Made by a program: the position numbers and the translations under genes. DNA of 64,000 bases from Clostridium sp. C8-1-8 (lineage in GTDB: Bacteria > Bacillota > Clostridia > Clostridiales > Clostridiaceae), in NCBI RefSeq assembly GCF_009928445.1, contig NZ_JAABNO010000009.1, positions 1-64,000 of the forward strand. The letters run 5' to 3'. The notes below the pieces were generated by a model, which was not told the DNA's origin, did not search any database, and was given only the letters and a program-made list of their open reading frames with translations. Numbering within the stretch: position 1 is the stretch's first letter; each line of letters starts with the position of its first letter. This document shows positions 1-10,737 of the stretch, piece after piece.

Positions 1-2
1 TC

Positions 3-173
3 AGCTTTGCAGATGCTTTCCAGTTAAAGTCACAGCTTTTAGGATTAAATCTACCAACAGAAATATACTCAGTATTCCCATATATAATAACAATGATAGC
101 TTTAGCAGGCTTTGTTGGTAAGACTCAAGCACCAGCAGCAGATGGTGTTCCTTACGAAAAGGGTCAAAGATAG
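3..173 (+). CDS. ABC transporter permease, C-terminal end (partial)
   Basis: Only the last 56 codons are inside the window; the gene starts to the left. The visible part has one hydrophobic segment (IYSVFPYIITMIALAGFVG) followed by a short polar tail ending in YEKGQR. This tail pattern (GFVGKT-x-APAA-x-G-x-PY) is what I know from the second permease of BMP-family importers (YufQ/NupQ type), which take up nucleosides with a YufO-like ATPase, a YufP-like permease and a BMP binding lipoprotein. A BMP lipoprotein gene lies 2.5 kb downstream, which fits, although a PBP gene on the other strand separates them. The family call rests on a short fragment. Confidence 0.7.
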   Translation, partial: SFADAFQLKSQLLGLNLPTEIYSVFPYIITMIALAGFVGKTQAPAADGVPYEKGQR

Positions 174-192
174 GTTAGGTAGATGCGCAAAA

Positions 193-227
193 AAAATTCT
201 CTAAAGTATTTTCTTTAGAGAATTTTT
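193..227. terminator. Bidirectional terminator
   Basis: A stem of about 13 bp (AAATTCTCTAAAG / CTTTAGAGAATTT) with a TATTTT-like loop is flanked by an A run on the left and a T run on the right. It lies between the converging permease and PBP genes and can serve both. Confidence 0.9.
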
Positions 228-235
228 TATTACAT

Positions 236-2290
236 TTATTTAGAACCTATAGAGTAGCTCAAGATGTTTTTTACTTTTGGTACTAGATACTTTGTGCCAC
301 CGATGGATTTTGCATCTTCCATTATCATAGAAACTACTATTTTCGGATTATCCATATTCATTCCTACAAACCAAGAGTTTTCTTTGGCATTAGGGTCATC
401 TTGGCTGGTTTTAAGCTCAGCAGTACCAGTTTTGCCGCCTATATTTGCCCCATCTATTTTAGCAAGGCTAGCTGTAGCTGAAGGGCTGTTTACAACAGCG
501 ATAAGATCATCCTTTAAAATAGAGGTATTCTCTTTTTTAATAGCGCCTTCCTTCCATACTTTTGGTTTATCCTTGTCGTTTAATTCTAAGATAGGAGTCA
601 TAATATTACCATCATTCACTACTGGACTGTATAAAAATGCGGCTTGTAGTGGAGTTATAAGTAGTTCACCTTGACCATAACCTGTATCAGCTAAAAGTTC
701 TTCATTTTTTATAGTATTATTATTAGATATTTGATTTTTAGCCATAGGATATGAAAAAGGAAAATCTTCTCCAATACCGAAGGCTTTAGCACCTTCAACA
801 AACTTATCGGTACCTATCTTTAAGGCTTGCTGTGCAAAGTAAATATTATGAGAGTATATTAGAGCGTCTCTTAAGTTTACAGGCTTTCCTGGATCAACCA
901 TAGTTGTTATCTTCTTGCCTCCCCAGGAACTATCCTTTTGCCAGCTTGTACCTTTTATGTCTAGGGTTTCATTTGGGTCAATTATTTTGTTATTAAGTCC
1001 TATGGATGCAGTAACAAGCTTAAATATTGATCCTGGTGCATAGGAGTTATTAAACCTACTATCTGACATGTCTTTCCATGAAGTGTCAAACTTACTCTTT
1101 ATAGTATTTGTTTTATATGTGACAAATACATTAGGATCATAAGATGGTGAGCTTACAAGGGAAAGAACTTCTCCTGTTTTTGGATCTATTGCTGAAGAAG
1201 CGCCTTTTTGCCCGCTCATTTCAGTATAAATTTTTTGTTGAAGTGGTAAATCTATAGATAGCTTAATGTTTTCTCCAGATACAGGGTCTTTCTTTGCTAT
1301 TACAACTTCTGTATCCTTATTTTCTACTTTCCTACTAATATAAAGTTTTAGTCCGTCCTGTCCTTTTAATCTTTTTTCAAAAATCTGTTCTAATCCTGCT
1401 TTTCCAATAGAACTAGAAATGCCATAACCATCTTTTTTGTTTTTTTCTAATTCTTCTGAAGTAATAGGGCCAACATAGCCAATTAGAGAGCCGATTGCTT
1501 CTCCACCGTTATAAACTCTTGAAGCTTTTTCGATATACTTTACTCCAGCAATGTCAGTAGCTTTTGAAAGTTTATCTTTTTCATCAAGAGATACATCTAC
1601 AATTGGTACGAATTCATCTGGTTTTTTATCAGCGTCCTTAATCTTACTGTTTATAAAGTCCGTACTTAAGTCGAGAATAGAAGCAAGAGCTTGAACGCTG
1701 GCATCTTTGTTTGGAAGAAACTTCTTAGGGTGAATGCCAAGAGAAGCTACCTTGTCATTATAAGCCAATTTTACTTGTGATCTGTCTGATATTTCACCTC
1801 TTTGAGCAGCTAACCTTTGTATTTTTACTTTCTCACCTTTCTCCATCTGAGGAAATATGAGTTTTTCACTCCATTGTATTTTCCATAGGTTATCTTTATC
1901 CTTTTTGTCAGAAGATTTTACTAGTGGAAGATTGTAACTAGCGATGTCTAGTTTTCCAAAGCTGCTATCCATGGATAGGTTAAATGGAATGTTAAGTGAG
2001 TCCTTTTTTTCTTTGTCAGCACTAGGCAAATCTTTTGCAGTGGCAGTTATATTATTACTTTCCAGACTACTGTATATGTTATTGTATTTGTCAGTGAAGT
2101 CTTTTTCTGTTATGTAGGATTTGGATTTATCATCCAACATTTCATACATAGCTTTATAGTCTTTCTTACTAAGAGCAGTCTTGAATTTATTAAAGGCATC
2201 AGAGGGTTTTTCTTCCTTTGAGCAACCTATAATAAACATAGGAATCAGTAATACTAAAATTGGAATAAAGTATTTAAATTTTTTGTTCAA
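236..2290 (-). CDS. Penicillin-binding transpeptidase lipoprotein, MecA/PBP3-like
   Basis: Class B penicillin-binding protein of 684 residues that cross-links peptidoglycan at the outer membrane face. It starts at TTG, 9 nt after AGGAGG. A lipoprotein signal ends in FIIGC (Cys23). Residues about 30-140 resemble the NTF2-like MecA_N domain, followed by a PBP dimerisation region and a transpeptidase domain. The three penicillin-binding motifs are visible: SIFK (in YAPGSIFKL, near residue 420), SHN (near 478) and KTGTA (near 619). The domain order MecA_N-dimer-transpeptidase is that of S. aureus PBP2a and B. subtilis PbpC, so low beta-lactam affinity is possible, but sequence reading cannot show that. 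It is a single gene, convergent with the upstream permease and divergent from the BMP lipoprotein. Confidence 0.92.
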   Translation of the reverse strand: MNKKFKYFIPILVLLIPMFIIGCSKEEKPSDAFNKFKTALSKKDYKAMYEMLDDKSKSYITEKDFTDKYNNIYSSLESNNITATAKDLPSADKEKKDSLNIPFNLSMDSSFGKLDIASYNLPLVKSSDKKDKDNLWKIQWSEKLIFPQMEKGEKVKIQRLAAQRGEISDRSQVKLAYNDKVASLGIHPKKFLPNKDASVQALASILDLSTDFINSKIKDADKKPDEFVPIVDVSLDEKDKLSKATDIAGVKYIEKASRVYNGGEAIGSLIGYVGPITSEELEKNKKDGYGISSSIGKAGLEQIFEKRLKGQDGLKLYISRKVENKDTEVVIAKKDPVSGENIKLSIDLPLQQKIYTEMSGQKGASSAIDPKTGEVLSLVSSPSYDPNVFVTYKTNTIKSKFDTSWKDMSDSRFNNSYAPGSIFKLVTASIGLNNKIIDPNETLDIKGTSWQKDSSWGGKKITTMVDPGKPVNLRDALIYSHNIYFAQQALKIGTDKFVEGAKAFGIGEDFPFSYPMAKNQISNNNTIKNEELLADTGYGQGELLITPLQAAFLYSPVVNDGNIMTPILELNDKDKPKVWKEGAIKKENTSILKDDLIAVVNSPSATASLAKIDGANIGGKTGTAELKTSQDDPNAKENSWFVGMNMDNPKIVVSMIMEDAKSIGGTKYLVPKVKNILSYSIGSK

Positions 2291-2569
2291 TACTAATTAC
2301 CTCCTTTGAAATTTGTTTTATGTATTTGTATTAATTTTAATAGAGTACAATATAGCATTTACTACATAGATACATATATTTAAATATAGGTAACGCGAAA
2401 AAAATATTTGATATGCATTATATATGATTTGAAATATTCTTTCATAATATTATACCATAAAATGGGTGGTGATTAATTAAATTACATAATAATTCAACTA
2501 ATTTACTAGAATAATAAATTGATATTGTTATAAATTATATGTATATAGATAAAGCACTTCAAAATAAAA

Positions 2570-2598
2570 TTGGACATAATAATACTAGGTTTTAATAT
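2570..2598 (+). promoter_or_regulatory. Promoter for BMP lipoprotein; the rest of the 383-bp gap is blank
   Basis: TTGGAC and TAATAT are separated by exactly 17 bp, a good sigma-A pattern, about 75 bp before the lipoprotein start. I looked for a purine riboswitch in gap 2291-2673, since such importers often carry one, and saw no conserved core. The gap must also hold the divergent PBP promoter, which I could not place. Confidence 0.6.
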
Positions 2599-2673
2599 AC
2601 GACTTATTTGTAGTTCAAAGGCGAAGTTATTTATCTTAAGGCTAAATAAAGCATCTAGTTTGGAGGGGGAAAT

Positions 2674-3744
2674 ATGAAAAAAAAGATATTTAATTCTATT
2701 ATAGTTATGATTGTAATATCTAGTATGCTAGCTGCCTGTAGTAGCAAGAAAGAAGCCTCATCCAAAGAAGGAAGTAGTAAGTCAAAAACAAAAATATCCT
2801 TAATAGTTGACGAGGCAGGTACAAAGGACAGATCATTCAATCAAGCTGTATATGAAGGTGTGGATAAGGCTGCGAAGCAGTTTGGTATTTCTACCACAAC
2901 GTTAGAATCCAAAAGCAAGGATGATTTTCAAAAAAATATAGATTCTGCAGCTAAGGAAAGTGATTTAACTTTTGGTGTAGGATATTTGATGGTAGATGCT
3001 ATTACTAGAGCTGCAAAAAATAAAAGTGATAAGAACTTTGTTATAATTGATGCTCTTGTTGATGTACCTAATGTGAAGTCAGTAACCTTTAATAATGAAG
3101 AAGGTGCGTTCCTAATGGGTATAATTGCAGGAAAGATGAGTAAGACAAATAAAGTTGGTTTTATAGGAGGAGCTGAAACACCTATATCTGAAAGTTTTGA
3201 GGTTGGGTTTGCTTGTGGAGTGAAAGCAGTGAATCCATCAGCTTTTGAAGCAATTATTAGTAAGAAGAATGTGAGATATGTGGGAACTTTCACCGATAAA
3301 GATAAAGCTTATTCTTTAGCAAAAGAACTTTATGATAGAGATTGTGATATTATATTTCATGCAGCAGGAACTGCAGGAGAGGGAGTTTTTAAGGCTGCAA
3401 AAGAAAGCAAGAAGTGGGCTATAGGAAATGATGTGGATCAAGGAGATCTTTATGAAAAATATACAGATGTTATTTTGTCCTCAATGGTTAAGAATTTAGA
3501 TAAAGTTTCCTATCAGGCTTGTAAAGAAAGTATAGAAGGAAAGTTTAGAGGCGGAGAAAACAACGTAGTTAAGCTTGGGCTTTCTGGAGAAGGAATAGAG
3601 ATAGCAAAGTCAACCTCCAATAATACTCCTAAGGATATAATAAGTCTTGCAGAAAAATATAAGAGTGAGATAGTTAGTGGTAAGTTTAAGGTGCCAACAA
3701 GAGTGGAGGAAGCAAGAGAATTTACTCCACCCAATATAGAGTAG
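2674..3744 (+). CDS. BMP-family ABC transporter substrate-binding lipoprotein
   Basis: Extracellular lipid-anchored binding protein of the BMP (PnrA/TmpC-like) family, 356 residues, which captures nucleoside-type ligands for an ABC importer. The signal peptide ends with lipobox LAAC (Cys22), followed by a Ser/Lys-rich linker. The mature part shows the family pattern: DxAGTKDRSFNQ near the start, GVGYLM, NEEGAFLMGIIAG, and VGFIGGAETP. The start is ATG after GGAGGGGG. In relatives the gene sits next to ATPase and two permease genes; here the end of such a permease gene is at the left window edge. Nucleoside specificity is inferred from the family, not from the sequence. Confidence 0.92.
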   Translation: MKKKIFNSIIVMIVISSMLAACSSKKEASSKEGSSKSKTKISLIVDEAGTKDRSFNQAVYEGVDKAAKQFGISTTTLESKSKDDFQKNIDSAAKESDLTFGVGYLMVDAITRAAKNKSDKNFVIIDALVDVPNVKSVTFNNEEGAFLMGIIAGKMSKTNKVGFIGGAETPISESFEVGFACGVKAVNPSAFEAIISKKNVRYVGTFTDKDKAYSLAKELYDRDCDIIFHAAGTAGEGVFKAAKESKKWAIGNDVDQGDLYEKYTDVILSSMVKNLDKVSYQACKESIEGKFRGGENNVVKLGLSGEGIEIAKSTSNNTPKDIISLAEKYKSEIVSGKFKVPTRVEEAREFTPPNIE

Positions 3745-3767
3745 AAGGTAAAACGGCAGGTTTATAT

Positions 3768-3833
3768 TAAGTGGTTTGTTGATATGTTGCTTTAAGGAGA
3801 TACTTAATATAGTATCTCCTTCATAACCACTTA
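3768..3833. repeat. Long imperfect inverted repeat after the BMP gene
   Basis: Outer arms TAAGTGG.../...CCACTTA enclose an inner perfect arm pair (AAGGAGATAC / GTATCTCCTT) with a bulge on the left side. It has no proper T-run, so it is not a textbook terminator. Its right arm (about 32 bp, ATCTCCTTCATAACCACTTA and onward) recurs with two mismatches at 30032-30062. Confidence 0.65.
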
Positions 3834-3987
3834 TTTTCAATAATATTATCAAACATAGCTAAAAAAATAGATGTAATATAAATTTATCTCGGTTCACCTT
3901 TTGTTCATACTTGTTATTTTTGTGATTTTACAATAAAATTAAATAATGAAGTTGTACATTTATATAATATAATGAAGAGGTATTTAT

Positions 3988-5361
3988 ATGGGGATGGAGT
4001 TATCATTTAAATTAACCCAAGAACAAAGACTGATTTTAACTCAAAAAATGCAGCTTTCAATAAAAATACTTCAAATGTCTAACGTAGATTTAGTTCAGTA
4101 CATTGAAAAGGAGTATTCAGAAAATCCTGTTCTCGAAGCGGAGTATAACAATGATTACCAAGAAAAGACTGAGGTAAATGATAGAATAGATTATAAAGAA
4201 ATAATAAAGTACTTGGAATTTGATAACTATGGTTCTCAGAATTCTTCTAGCTATGATGAAGAAGTATCACCATTTATGTTTATTTCATCAAAGAAATCTC
4301 TAAAGGATTATCTTCATGAACAAATACTGATCTTAAATATAGACGAATACTTGAAGAATATATGTGATTATATAGTAGAAAGCATAGATGGTAGAGGATA
4401 TCTTGATATTAGTTTAGAATCATTAAGTAAAGAGATAAATATATCTTTAGATCTGGCAGAGGATGCTTTAGCTGTGGTGCAAAATCTTGAACCTGTTGGT
4501 ATAGGAGCAAGAGATCTAAAAGAATGTCTTAAATTGCAGCTAATGAAAAAGGGCATGTTAGATGATATTTTGGATAGTATTGTAAACGAACACTTAGAGG
4601 ATATAGCTGAAAATAAATACAATAATATCGCTAAGAAGTTTTCTATAAGTGTACAAGATGCTCAAAAATATGGAGATTTAATTAAAACCTTAGAGCCAAA
4701 GCCGTCAAGGGGCTTTTACACTGGAGATGAGGAAAGATTTATAATCCCAGATGCTGAGATAAGAAAGCTAAATGATGAATTTATCATAATAATGAATGAG
4801 AAGGTTTTGCCTAGCCTTACTATAAATCCTTTATATAAGGAAATTATATATCAAAGTAAAGATAAGGATGCTGAGAGCTACGTAAAAGAGAAAATAGATA
4901 GTGCTATGTTTTTGATTAAAAGCATTGAGCAAAGAAAGAGTACATTACATAAGGTTTTGGAGAGAATAGTTGAAAAGCAGAGAGACTATTTTGAAAAAGG
5001 TGAACAGTATATTAAACCTATGACCTTGAAGGAAATTGCTGAAGAGCTTGATATGCATGAGTCCACTATTAGCAGAGCTGTTAAAGAAAAATATATTTTA
5101 ATAGCTAGAGGTACTGTGAAAATTAAGGATTTATTCACTACTGGTATACAAACAGAAGGAAATAATGAAGATTTAGCTGTTGTAAATATTAAAAAGGTTA
5201 TTAAAGAACTTGTGGATGGTGAAGATAAAAAGAAACCACTTTCTGATCAAGTCATATGCGATGAACTAAATAATAGAGGAATGAATATTTCTAGAAGAAC
5301 TGTAGCAAAATATAGAGAAGAAATAGGAATTAAATCCTCTAGCAAAAGAAAAAGATTTTAA
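3988..5361 (+). CDS. rpoN: RNA polymerase sigma-54 factor
   Basis: Alternative sigma factor RpoN (457 residues) that recognises -24/-12 promoters and needs enhancer-binding ATPases. Residues 1-50 form the activator-interacting region (LTQEQRLILTQKMQLSIKIL, ENPVLE). A core-binding region follows. A helix-turn-helix is at about 350-372 (LKEIAEELDMHESTISRAV). The RpoN box near the C-terminus reads SRRTVAKYREEIGI, close to the canonical ARRTVAKYRE. RBS GAAGAGG precedes the ATG. Location directly upstream of cggR and the glycolytic genes is the usual clostridial order. No sigma-54 activator and no clear -24/-12 promoter was seen in this window, so its targets are elsewhere. Confidence 0.97.
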   Translation: MGMELSFKLTQEQRLILTQKMQLSIKILQMSNVDLVQYIEKEYSENPVLEAEYNNDYQEKTEVNDRIDYKEIIKYLEFDNYGSQNSSSYDEEVSPFMFISSKKSLKDYLHEQILILNIDEYLKNICDYIVESIDGRGYLDISLESLSKEINISLDLAEDALAVVQNLEPVGIGARDLKECLKLQLMKKGMLDDILDSIVNEHLEDIAENKYNNIAKKFSISVQDAQKYGDLIKTLEPKPSRGFYTGDEERFIIPDAEIRKLNDEFIIIMNEKVLPSLTINPLYKEIIYQSKDKDAESYVKEKIDSAMFLIKSIEQRKSTLHKVLERIVEKQRDYFEKGEQYIKPMTLKEIAEELDMHESTISRAVKEKYILIARGTVKIKDLFTTGIQTEGNNEDLAVVNIKKVIKELVDGEDKKKPLSDQVICDELNNRGMNISRRTVAKYREEIGIKSSSKRKRF

Positions 5362-5404
5362 ATTAAAAATGAATATATTTATATTCAATAATATTAGTAT
5401 AATT

Positions 5405-5470
5405 AAGGCATCACTAATGTATTAAGCAATTAATCTTTAATATTTATAGTGATGTCTTTGCCTTTTATAT
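5405..5470 (+). terminator. Probable rpoN terminator
   Basis: An interrupted stem (AAGGCA-TCACTA pairing with TAGTGA...TGCCTT) is followed by TTATAT. It is weak but correctly placed after rpoN. Gap 5362-5669 otherwise holds the cggR promoter and operator, and I see no gene in it. Confidence 0.5.
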
Positions 5471-5603
5471 ATACATTATTGTCTAATGCTTGAATTTTAC
5501 CAAGTTCAATCCATATAATTATTTGAAAAAAATTAAGAGGATTTGTAGTAATATTTTTGGTAAATATTTTCTGAATCAACTTTAAAAACATAATAGCTTG
5601 GTT

Positions 5604-5643
5604 TATAATATTATTTGTGGGACATTAAAGTATTTAGTGGGAC
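5604..5643 (+). promoter_or_regulatory. cggR promoter with twin TGGGAC operator
   Basis: TATAAT at 5604-5609 is followed by two direct repeats TGGGAC at 5618-5623 and 5638-5643, exactly 20 bp apart. B. subtilis CggR binds direct repeats containing CGGGAC with similar helical phasing. The same pair with the same 20-bp spacing occurs before gap (6886 and 6906). I infer CggR autoregulation. Confidence 0.75.
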
Positions 5644-5669
5644 GTTAGGTGACCGAAGGAGTGTTTATC

Positions 5670-6704
5670 TTGCAAGAAATATTAAAACTACAAAAAATGA
5701 TAGTGCCTGAACTAGTGGATTTACTAGAGAAAAGATATAGCATATTAAGGGCAATATACTATAACCAACCAATAGGAAGAAGAATATTAGCAAATATGTT
5801 AAGCTTAGGGGAAAGAGTAGTGAGAACAGAGATAAATTTTTTAAAGTCTCAAGGGCTCATAGAAATAAATACTCCAGGTATGACCGTAACGAAAGATGGA
5901 GAAGAGATATTAGAGAATTTAAAAGACTTTATCCATGAAATAAAAGGGCTGTCAGATGTAGAGGAATTTATAAGAAAATCCTTAGGTACTAAGAAGGTTA
6001 TAGTTGTTCCAGGAGATATGGACACTGATCATACTATAATAAAAGAACTAGGAAAAGCAGCAGCTAACTATGCAAAATCCATAATAAAAAGTGATAATAT
6101 AATTGCCATAACAGGAGGCAGTACAGTAAAAGAAGTAATAGACAACTTTCCTAAGATAAACAACACCCATAATATAATGGTTGTTCCGGCTAGGGGAGGA
6201 ATGGGTAAAAAAGTTGAAACTCAGGCTAATACTCTTGCTGCAAGACTAGCTGAAAGACTAAATGGAAGCTATAAGATGCTTCATGTTCCAGAAAACTTGA
6301 GTGAAGAGATTTTAGAGACTCTTATTCAAGAAAGGGAAATTAAAGATGTTATAGATACTATACATAGGGCGGATATACTTATATATGGTATAGGCAGAGC
6401 TGATAAGATGGCTCTAAAAAGAGGATTATCACAAGAACAGTTTGATAGACTTAAGAGTTTAGGAGCTGTTGGAGAGGCTTTTGGATTTTATTTTAATAAA
6501 GAAGCTAAGATTGTAAGTGTAAATCAAACCCTTGGAATAAATATAAACGATGTAAATAAGATTTCCACTCATATTGCTGTAGCTGGGGGGAAAGATAAAG
6601 TAGAAGCAATACTTGCTACAGAGCTAAATAAAGAAAATGGTGTGCTTATAACTGATGAAGGTGCAGCAGAAAAAATAGTTGAAATAATAAAGAAAAGTGT
6701 ATAA
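5670..6704 (+). CDS. cggR: Central glycolytic genes regulator CggR (SorC family)
   Basis: Repressor of the lower glycolytic genes, 344 residues from the start chosen here. In B. subtilis it is released by fructose-1,6-bisphosphate. I chose TTG at 5670, which has GAAGGAG 8 nt upstream and gives the family N-terminus MQEILKLQKMIVPELVDLLE; the GTG at 5649 lies before that RBS. The N-terminal winged helix spans about 1-85 (GRRILANMLSLGERVVRTEI as recognition region). A SorC sugar-binding domain follows, with GGSTVKEV and the MVVPARGGMG loop. Matching TGGGAC pairs lie in front of its own gene and of gap. Sigma-54 is its upstream neighbour, and gap-pgk-tpiA-gpmI follow. Confidence 0.95.
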   Translation: MQEILKLQKMIVPELVDLLEKRYSILRAIYYNQPIGRRILANMLSLGERVVRTEINFLKSQGLIEINTPGMTVTKDGEEILENLKDFIHEIKGLSDVEEFIRKSLGTKKVIVVPGDMDTDHTIIKELGKAAANYAKSIIKSDNIIAITGGSTVKEVIDNFPKINNTHNIMVVPARGGMGKKVETQANTLAARLAERLNGSYKMLHVPENLSEEILETLIQEREIKDVIDTIHRADILIYGIGRADKMALKRGLSQEQFDRLKSLGAVGEAFGFYFNKEAKIVSVNQTLGININDVNKISTHIAVAGGKDKVEAILATELNKENGVLITDEGAAEKIVEIIKKSV

Positions 6705-6872
6705 TTTATTGGTTAAAGAAGAAATATAACTATAGGTTTTGTATTAGACTTAATTTAATTTTTTCATTAAATTAGTATTAGGTTTTATTACTTAATATTC
6801 CAAGTGAGGCGGCTTTAATAATTTTTTTACATTTTTTTTTAATTTGCTATTTAAAAATTCTATTAAGTATCT

Positions 6873-6911
6873 TATAATATGAATGTGGGACGTAAAAAAC
6901 ATAACTGGGAC
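6873..6911 (+). promoter_or_regulatory. gap operon promoter with twin TGGGAC operator
   Basis: TATAAT at 6873-6878 is followed at once by TGGGAC at 6886-6891 and 6906-6911, 20 bp apart, so a bound repressor would cover the start site. A -35 box is poor (TTAAAA, 16 bp away). Gap 6705-7103 otherwise contains a roughly 190-bp AT-rich leader and no gene. Confidence 0.75.
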
Positions 6912-7091
6912 ATAAAGCGACCATTAACTTTAGTTCTGTAGTTTATTTATTGTTCTATGCTAATATGAATTACAAATTTAAAATGTTTTAAACTTTAATT
7001 AGATAATAATTCAATAAGTTGAAACATCATTAATTTGTAAATAAATTTGTTATAAATATTTTAAATAATATTTTATATAAAAAGTTTTTAG

Positions 7092-8117
<1,026 letters not shown>

Positions 8118-8176
8118 TTTAAACTATTTAAACTGATATAGCTCTGTTAGATAACAGAATTTAAGTAATATTATAT

Positions 8177-8220
8177 AGGTCTGGTTTTGTAGTTATGGCT
8201 ATAAGGCCAGACCTTTTAAA
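8177..8220 (+). terminator. Intra-operon attenuator between gap and pgk
   Basis: An 8-bp GC-rich stem (AGGTCTGG / CCAGACCT) is followed by TTTTAAAATTTT. It sits in the 127-bp gap-pgk spacer. With pgk close behind, partial read-through is the likely outcome. Confidence 0.75.
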
Positions 8221-8244
8221 ATTTTAATTAAGAGGTGAAAATCC

Positions 8245-9423
8245 ATGAGTTTCAATAAGAAGACAATTGAAGATGTTGAAGTAAAAGGTAAAAGAGTATT
8301 AGTAAGATGCGATTTTAACGTTCCACTAAAAGATGGCGTTATAACAGATGAAAATAGATTAGTTGGAGCACTTCCAACAATAAAATACCTAATAGCTAAT
8401 AATGCAAAGGTTATACTTTGCTCACATTTAGGAAAAGATGCTTCTAAGTCTTTAGCTCCAGTTGCTAAGAGATTAAGCGAAATGCTAGACAAAGAAGTTG
8501 TTTTTGCTGCTGATCAAGAAGTAGTTGGAGAAAACGCTAAAAAAGCTGTAGCAGAAATGAAAGAAGGAGACGTTGTTCTTCTTGAAAACACAAGATGCAG
8601 AAAAGAAGAAAGCAAAAACGGAGAAGAATTATCAAAAGAATTAGCTAGTCTTTGTGATGTATATGTAAATGATGCTTTCGGAACTGCTCACAGAGCTCAC
8701 TCATCAACAGAAGGAGTTACTAAGTTCGTTGATACAGCTGTATGTGGATACTTAATTCAAAAAGAATTAAAGTTCTTAGGAGAAGCTGTAAACAACCCAG
8801 TTAGACCTTTCGTTGCTATATTAGGTGGAGCAAAGGTTTCTGATAAGATAGCTGTTATAAACAACTTATTAGACAAGGTTGACACTATAATCATAGGTGG
8901 AGGAATGGCTTACACATTCTTAAAGGCTCAAGGATATGAAATAGGAAGCTCATTAGTAGAAGCTGATAGATTAGACTATGCTTTAGAAATGGTTGAAAAA
9001 GCTAAAGCTAAGAATGTTAAGTTCTTATTACCTGTAGACCACAGAGTAGCTGCTGAGTTCAAAGATGTTGAACCTAAGGTTACTGAAGATCAAAACATAG
9101 AAGCTGGATTTATGGGACTAGATATAGGACCAAAGACAGAAGCTTTATATGCTGAAGCTATAAAGGATGCTAAGACTGTAATATGGAACGGACCAATGGG
9201 AGTATTCGAATTCGAAAACTTCAACAAGGGAACAGTTGCAGTTGCTAAGGCTATGGCTGATGCAGATGCTACAACAGTAATAGGTGGAGGAGACTCAGCT
9301 GCTGCTGTTAATATACTAGGTTTCGGAGACAAGATGACTCACATCTCAACTGGTGGTGGAGCATCTCTTGAATTCTTAGAAGGAAAAGACCTTCCAGGAA
9401 TAACAGCTTTAAACGATAAATAA
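8245..9423 (+). CDS. pgk: Phosphoglycerate kinase
   Basis: Glycolytic enzyme that transfers phosphate from 1,3-bisphosphoglycerate to ADP; monomeric and cytoplasmic. At 392 residues it is complete. Family signatures: [12 protein letters not shown] near the start, [14 protein letters not shown], and the nucleotide-binding GGAKVSDKI and GGGDSAAA with the glycine-rich GGGAS loop. The start is ATG after AGAGGTGAAAA. It follows gap with a hairpin between them and precedes tpiA by 221 bp; highly expressed codon pattern. Confidence 0.98.
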   Translation: MSFNKKTIEDVEVKGKRVLVRCDFNVPLKDGVITDENRLVGALPTIKYLIANNAKVILCSHLGKDASKSLAPVAKRLSEMLDKEVVFAADQEVVGENAKKAVAEMKEGDVVLLENTRCRKEESKNGEELSKELASLCDVYVNDAFGTAHRAHSSTEGVTKFVDTAVCGYLIQKELKFLGEAVNNPVRPFVAILGGAKVSDKIAVINNLLDKVDTIIIGGGMAYTFLKAQGYEIGSSLVEADRLDYALEMVEKAKAKNVKFLLPVDHRVAAEFKDVEPKVTEDQNIEAGFMGLDIGPKTEALYAEAIKDAKTVIWNGPMGVFEFENFNKGTVAVAKAMADADATTVIGGGDSAAAVNILGFGDKMTHISTGGGASLEFLEGKDLPGITALNDK

Positions 9424-9644
9424 TAGACTTATCAGTGTGGGGGGCGGCTTTTGTCGCTCCTTATAAACTAATAAATCTATAATGTTAAAAATAAAAGAAT
9501 TTAACAATATAACTTTTTATGTTTTTTACAATTTAAAAAGATAAGAAGTTAAGAATTTATAGATTCTATGCGGCTTGAGCTTAAACTTGTTAAGTTGAAA
9601 TCAATGGACGTTATAGAAATTAAAAAAATTTTGAGGTGAAAGAT

Positions 9645-10391
9645 ATGAGAAAGCCAATAATAGCAGGAAACTGGAAAATGCATTACACTGTTGATGAAGC
9701 AGTTAAGTTTATAGAAGAATTAAAGACATTAGTAAAGGATGCTAGTAGCGAAGTTGTAGTTTGTCCAACATTCGTAGCTTTAGATGCTGTTAAAAAAGCA
9801 GTAGCAGGAACTAACATAAAGGTTGGAGCTCAAAACATGCACTGGGAAGAAAAAGGTGCTTTCACTGGAGAAATAGCTCCAGGAATGTTAGAAGCTTTAG
9901 CTATAGACTATGTTGTTATAGGACACAGCGAAAGAAGACAATACTTTGCTGAAACTGATGAAACAGTAAACAAGAAGTTAAAGGCTGCTTTTGCGCATAA
10001 GATAGTTCCAATACTATGTGTTGGTGAAAGCTTAGAAGAAAGAGAATCAGGAAAGACAGATGCAGTTATAGAAGCTCAAATAAAGGCTGATTTAGCTGGA
10101 TTAACTAAAGAACAAGTAGAAGAGCTAGTTATAGCTTACGAACCAATCTGGGCTATAGGAACTGGTAAAACAGCTACTAAAGAACAAGCTAATGAAACAA
10201 TAGCTGCTATAAGAAAGATGGTTGCTGCTTTATTTGGAGCAGAAGTTGCTGACAAGACAAGAATCCAATACGGTGGAAGCGTTAAGCCTTCAACTATAAA
10301 GGAACAAATGGAGCAATCAGATATAGATGGTGCTTTAGTTGGTGGAGCAAGTTTAATAGCAACTGACTTCGCAGCAATAGTTAACTATTAA
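9645..10391 (+). CDS. tpiA: Triosephosphate isomerase
   Basis: Interconverts dihydroxyacetone phosphate and glyceraldehyde-3-phosphate; 248 residues, TIM barrel. I start at ATG 9645 because TTGAGGTGA (9631-9639) is its RBS; the GTG inside that RBS would add three residues with no RBS of its own. N-terminus [12 protein letters not shown] contains the catalytic Asn and Lys; the electrophile His is in [11 protein letters not shown]; the base Glu and the mobile loop are in [15 protein letters not shown]; the phosphate loop is YGGSVKP. The 221-bp pgk-tpiA spacer contains a small G-rich hairpin after pgk (about 9438-9461) and no gene. Confidence 0.98.
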   Translation: MRKPIIAGNWKMHYTVDEAVKFIEELKTLVKDASSEVVVCPTFVALDAVKKAVAGTNIKVGAQNMHWEEKGAFTGEIAPGMLEALAIDYVVIGHSERRQYFAETDETVNKKLKAAFAHKIVPILCVGESLEERESGKTDAVIEAQIKADLAGLTKEQVEELVIAYEPIWAIGTGKTATKEQANETIAAIRKMVAALFGAEVADKTRIQYGGSVKPSTIKEQMEQSDIDGALVGGASLIATDFAAIVNY

Positions 10392-10487
10392 TATCTACCA
10401 TGTTTAATTAGTGCTTTACAATTAAGATGTGTAGCAGCTTTGCAATGACACCTTAATTATAAGGTTAGTATTAAACTTTTAAGAAAT

Positions 10488-10540
10488 AAACAATAGTGAC
10501 AGGCAACTAATACCAATTGTTTGTTGCTATTGTTTTTTAT
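10488..10540 (+). terminator. Terminator after tpiA
   Basis: AAACAATAG pairs with CTATTGTTT around an inner GGCAAC/TTGTTG stem, followed by TTTTTT. Gap 10392-10737 (346 bp) also holds the gpmI leader. I could not place a gpmI promoter with confidence, but this terminator suggests there is one. Confidence 0.75.
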
Positions 10541-10737
10541 TTTCTAGCATATTATAATTGAGTGTATAAATCTTATATATTTTATCGTACATAAGATTAA
10601 ATTAAGGCTGTGTTAAAGTATTTGAATCTTAAATATTTAAATTTAAGGCAAGCTTATAACAATGCCTAAGTTAACTATTTATAGTATTTCATTAAGAGAT
10701 TTCTCTTAAAATGTATTAATGAATAATGGAGGGTAAT

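Noticed and set aside
264..674. 136-codon ORF antisense to the PBP gene
   Set aside because: Lies wholly inside the conserved transpeptidase domain on the other strand, no RBS, no family features.
2291..2673. Possible purine riboswitch before the BMP lipoprotein
   Set aside because: The conserved three-way-junction core is not readable; only a plain promoter is seen.
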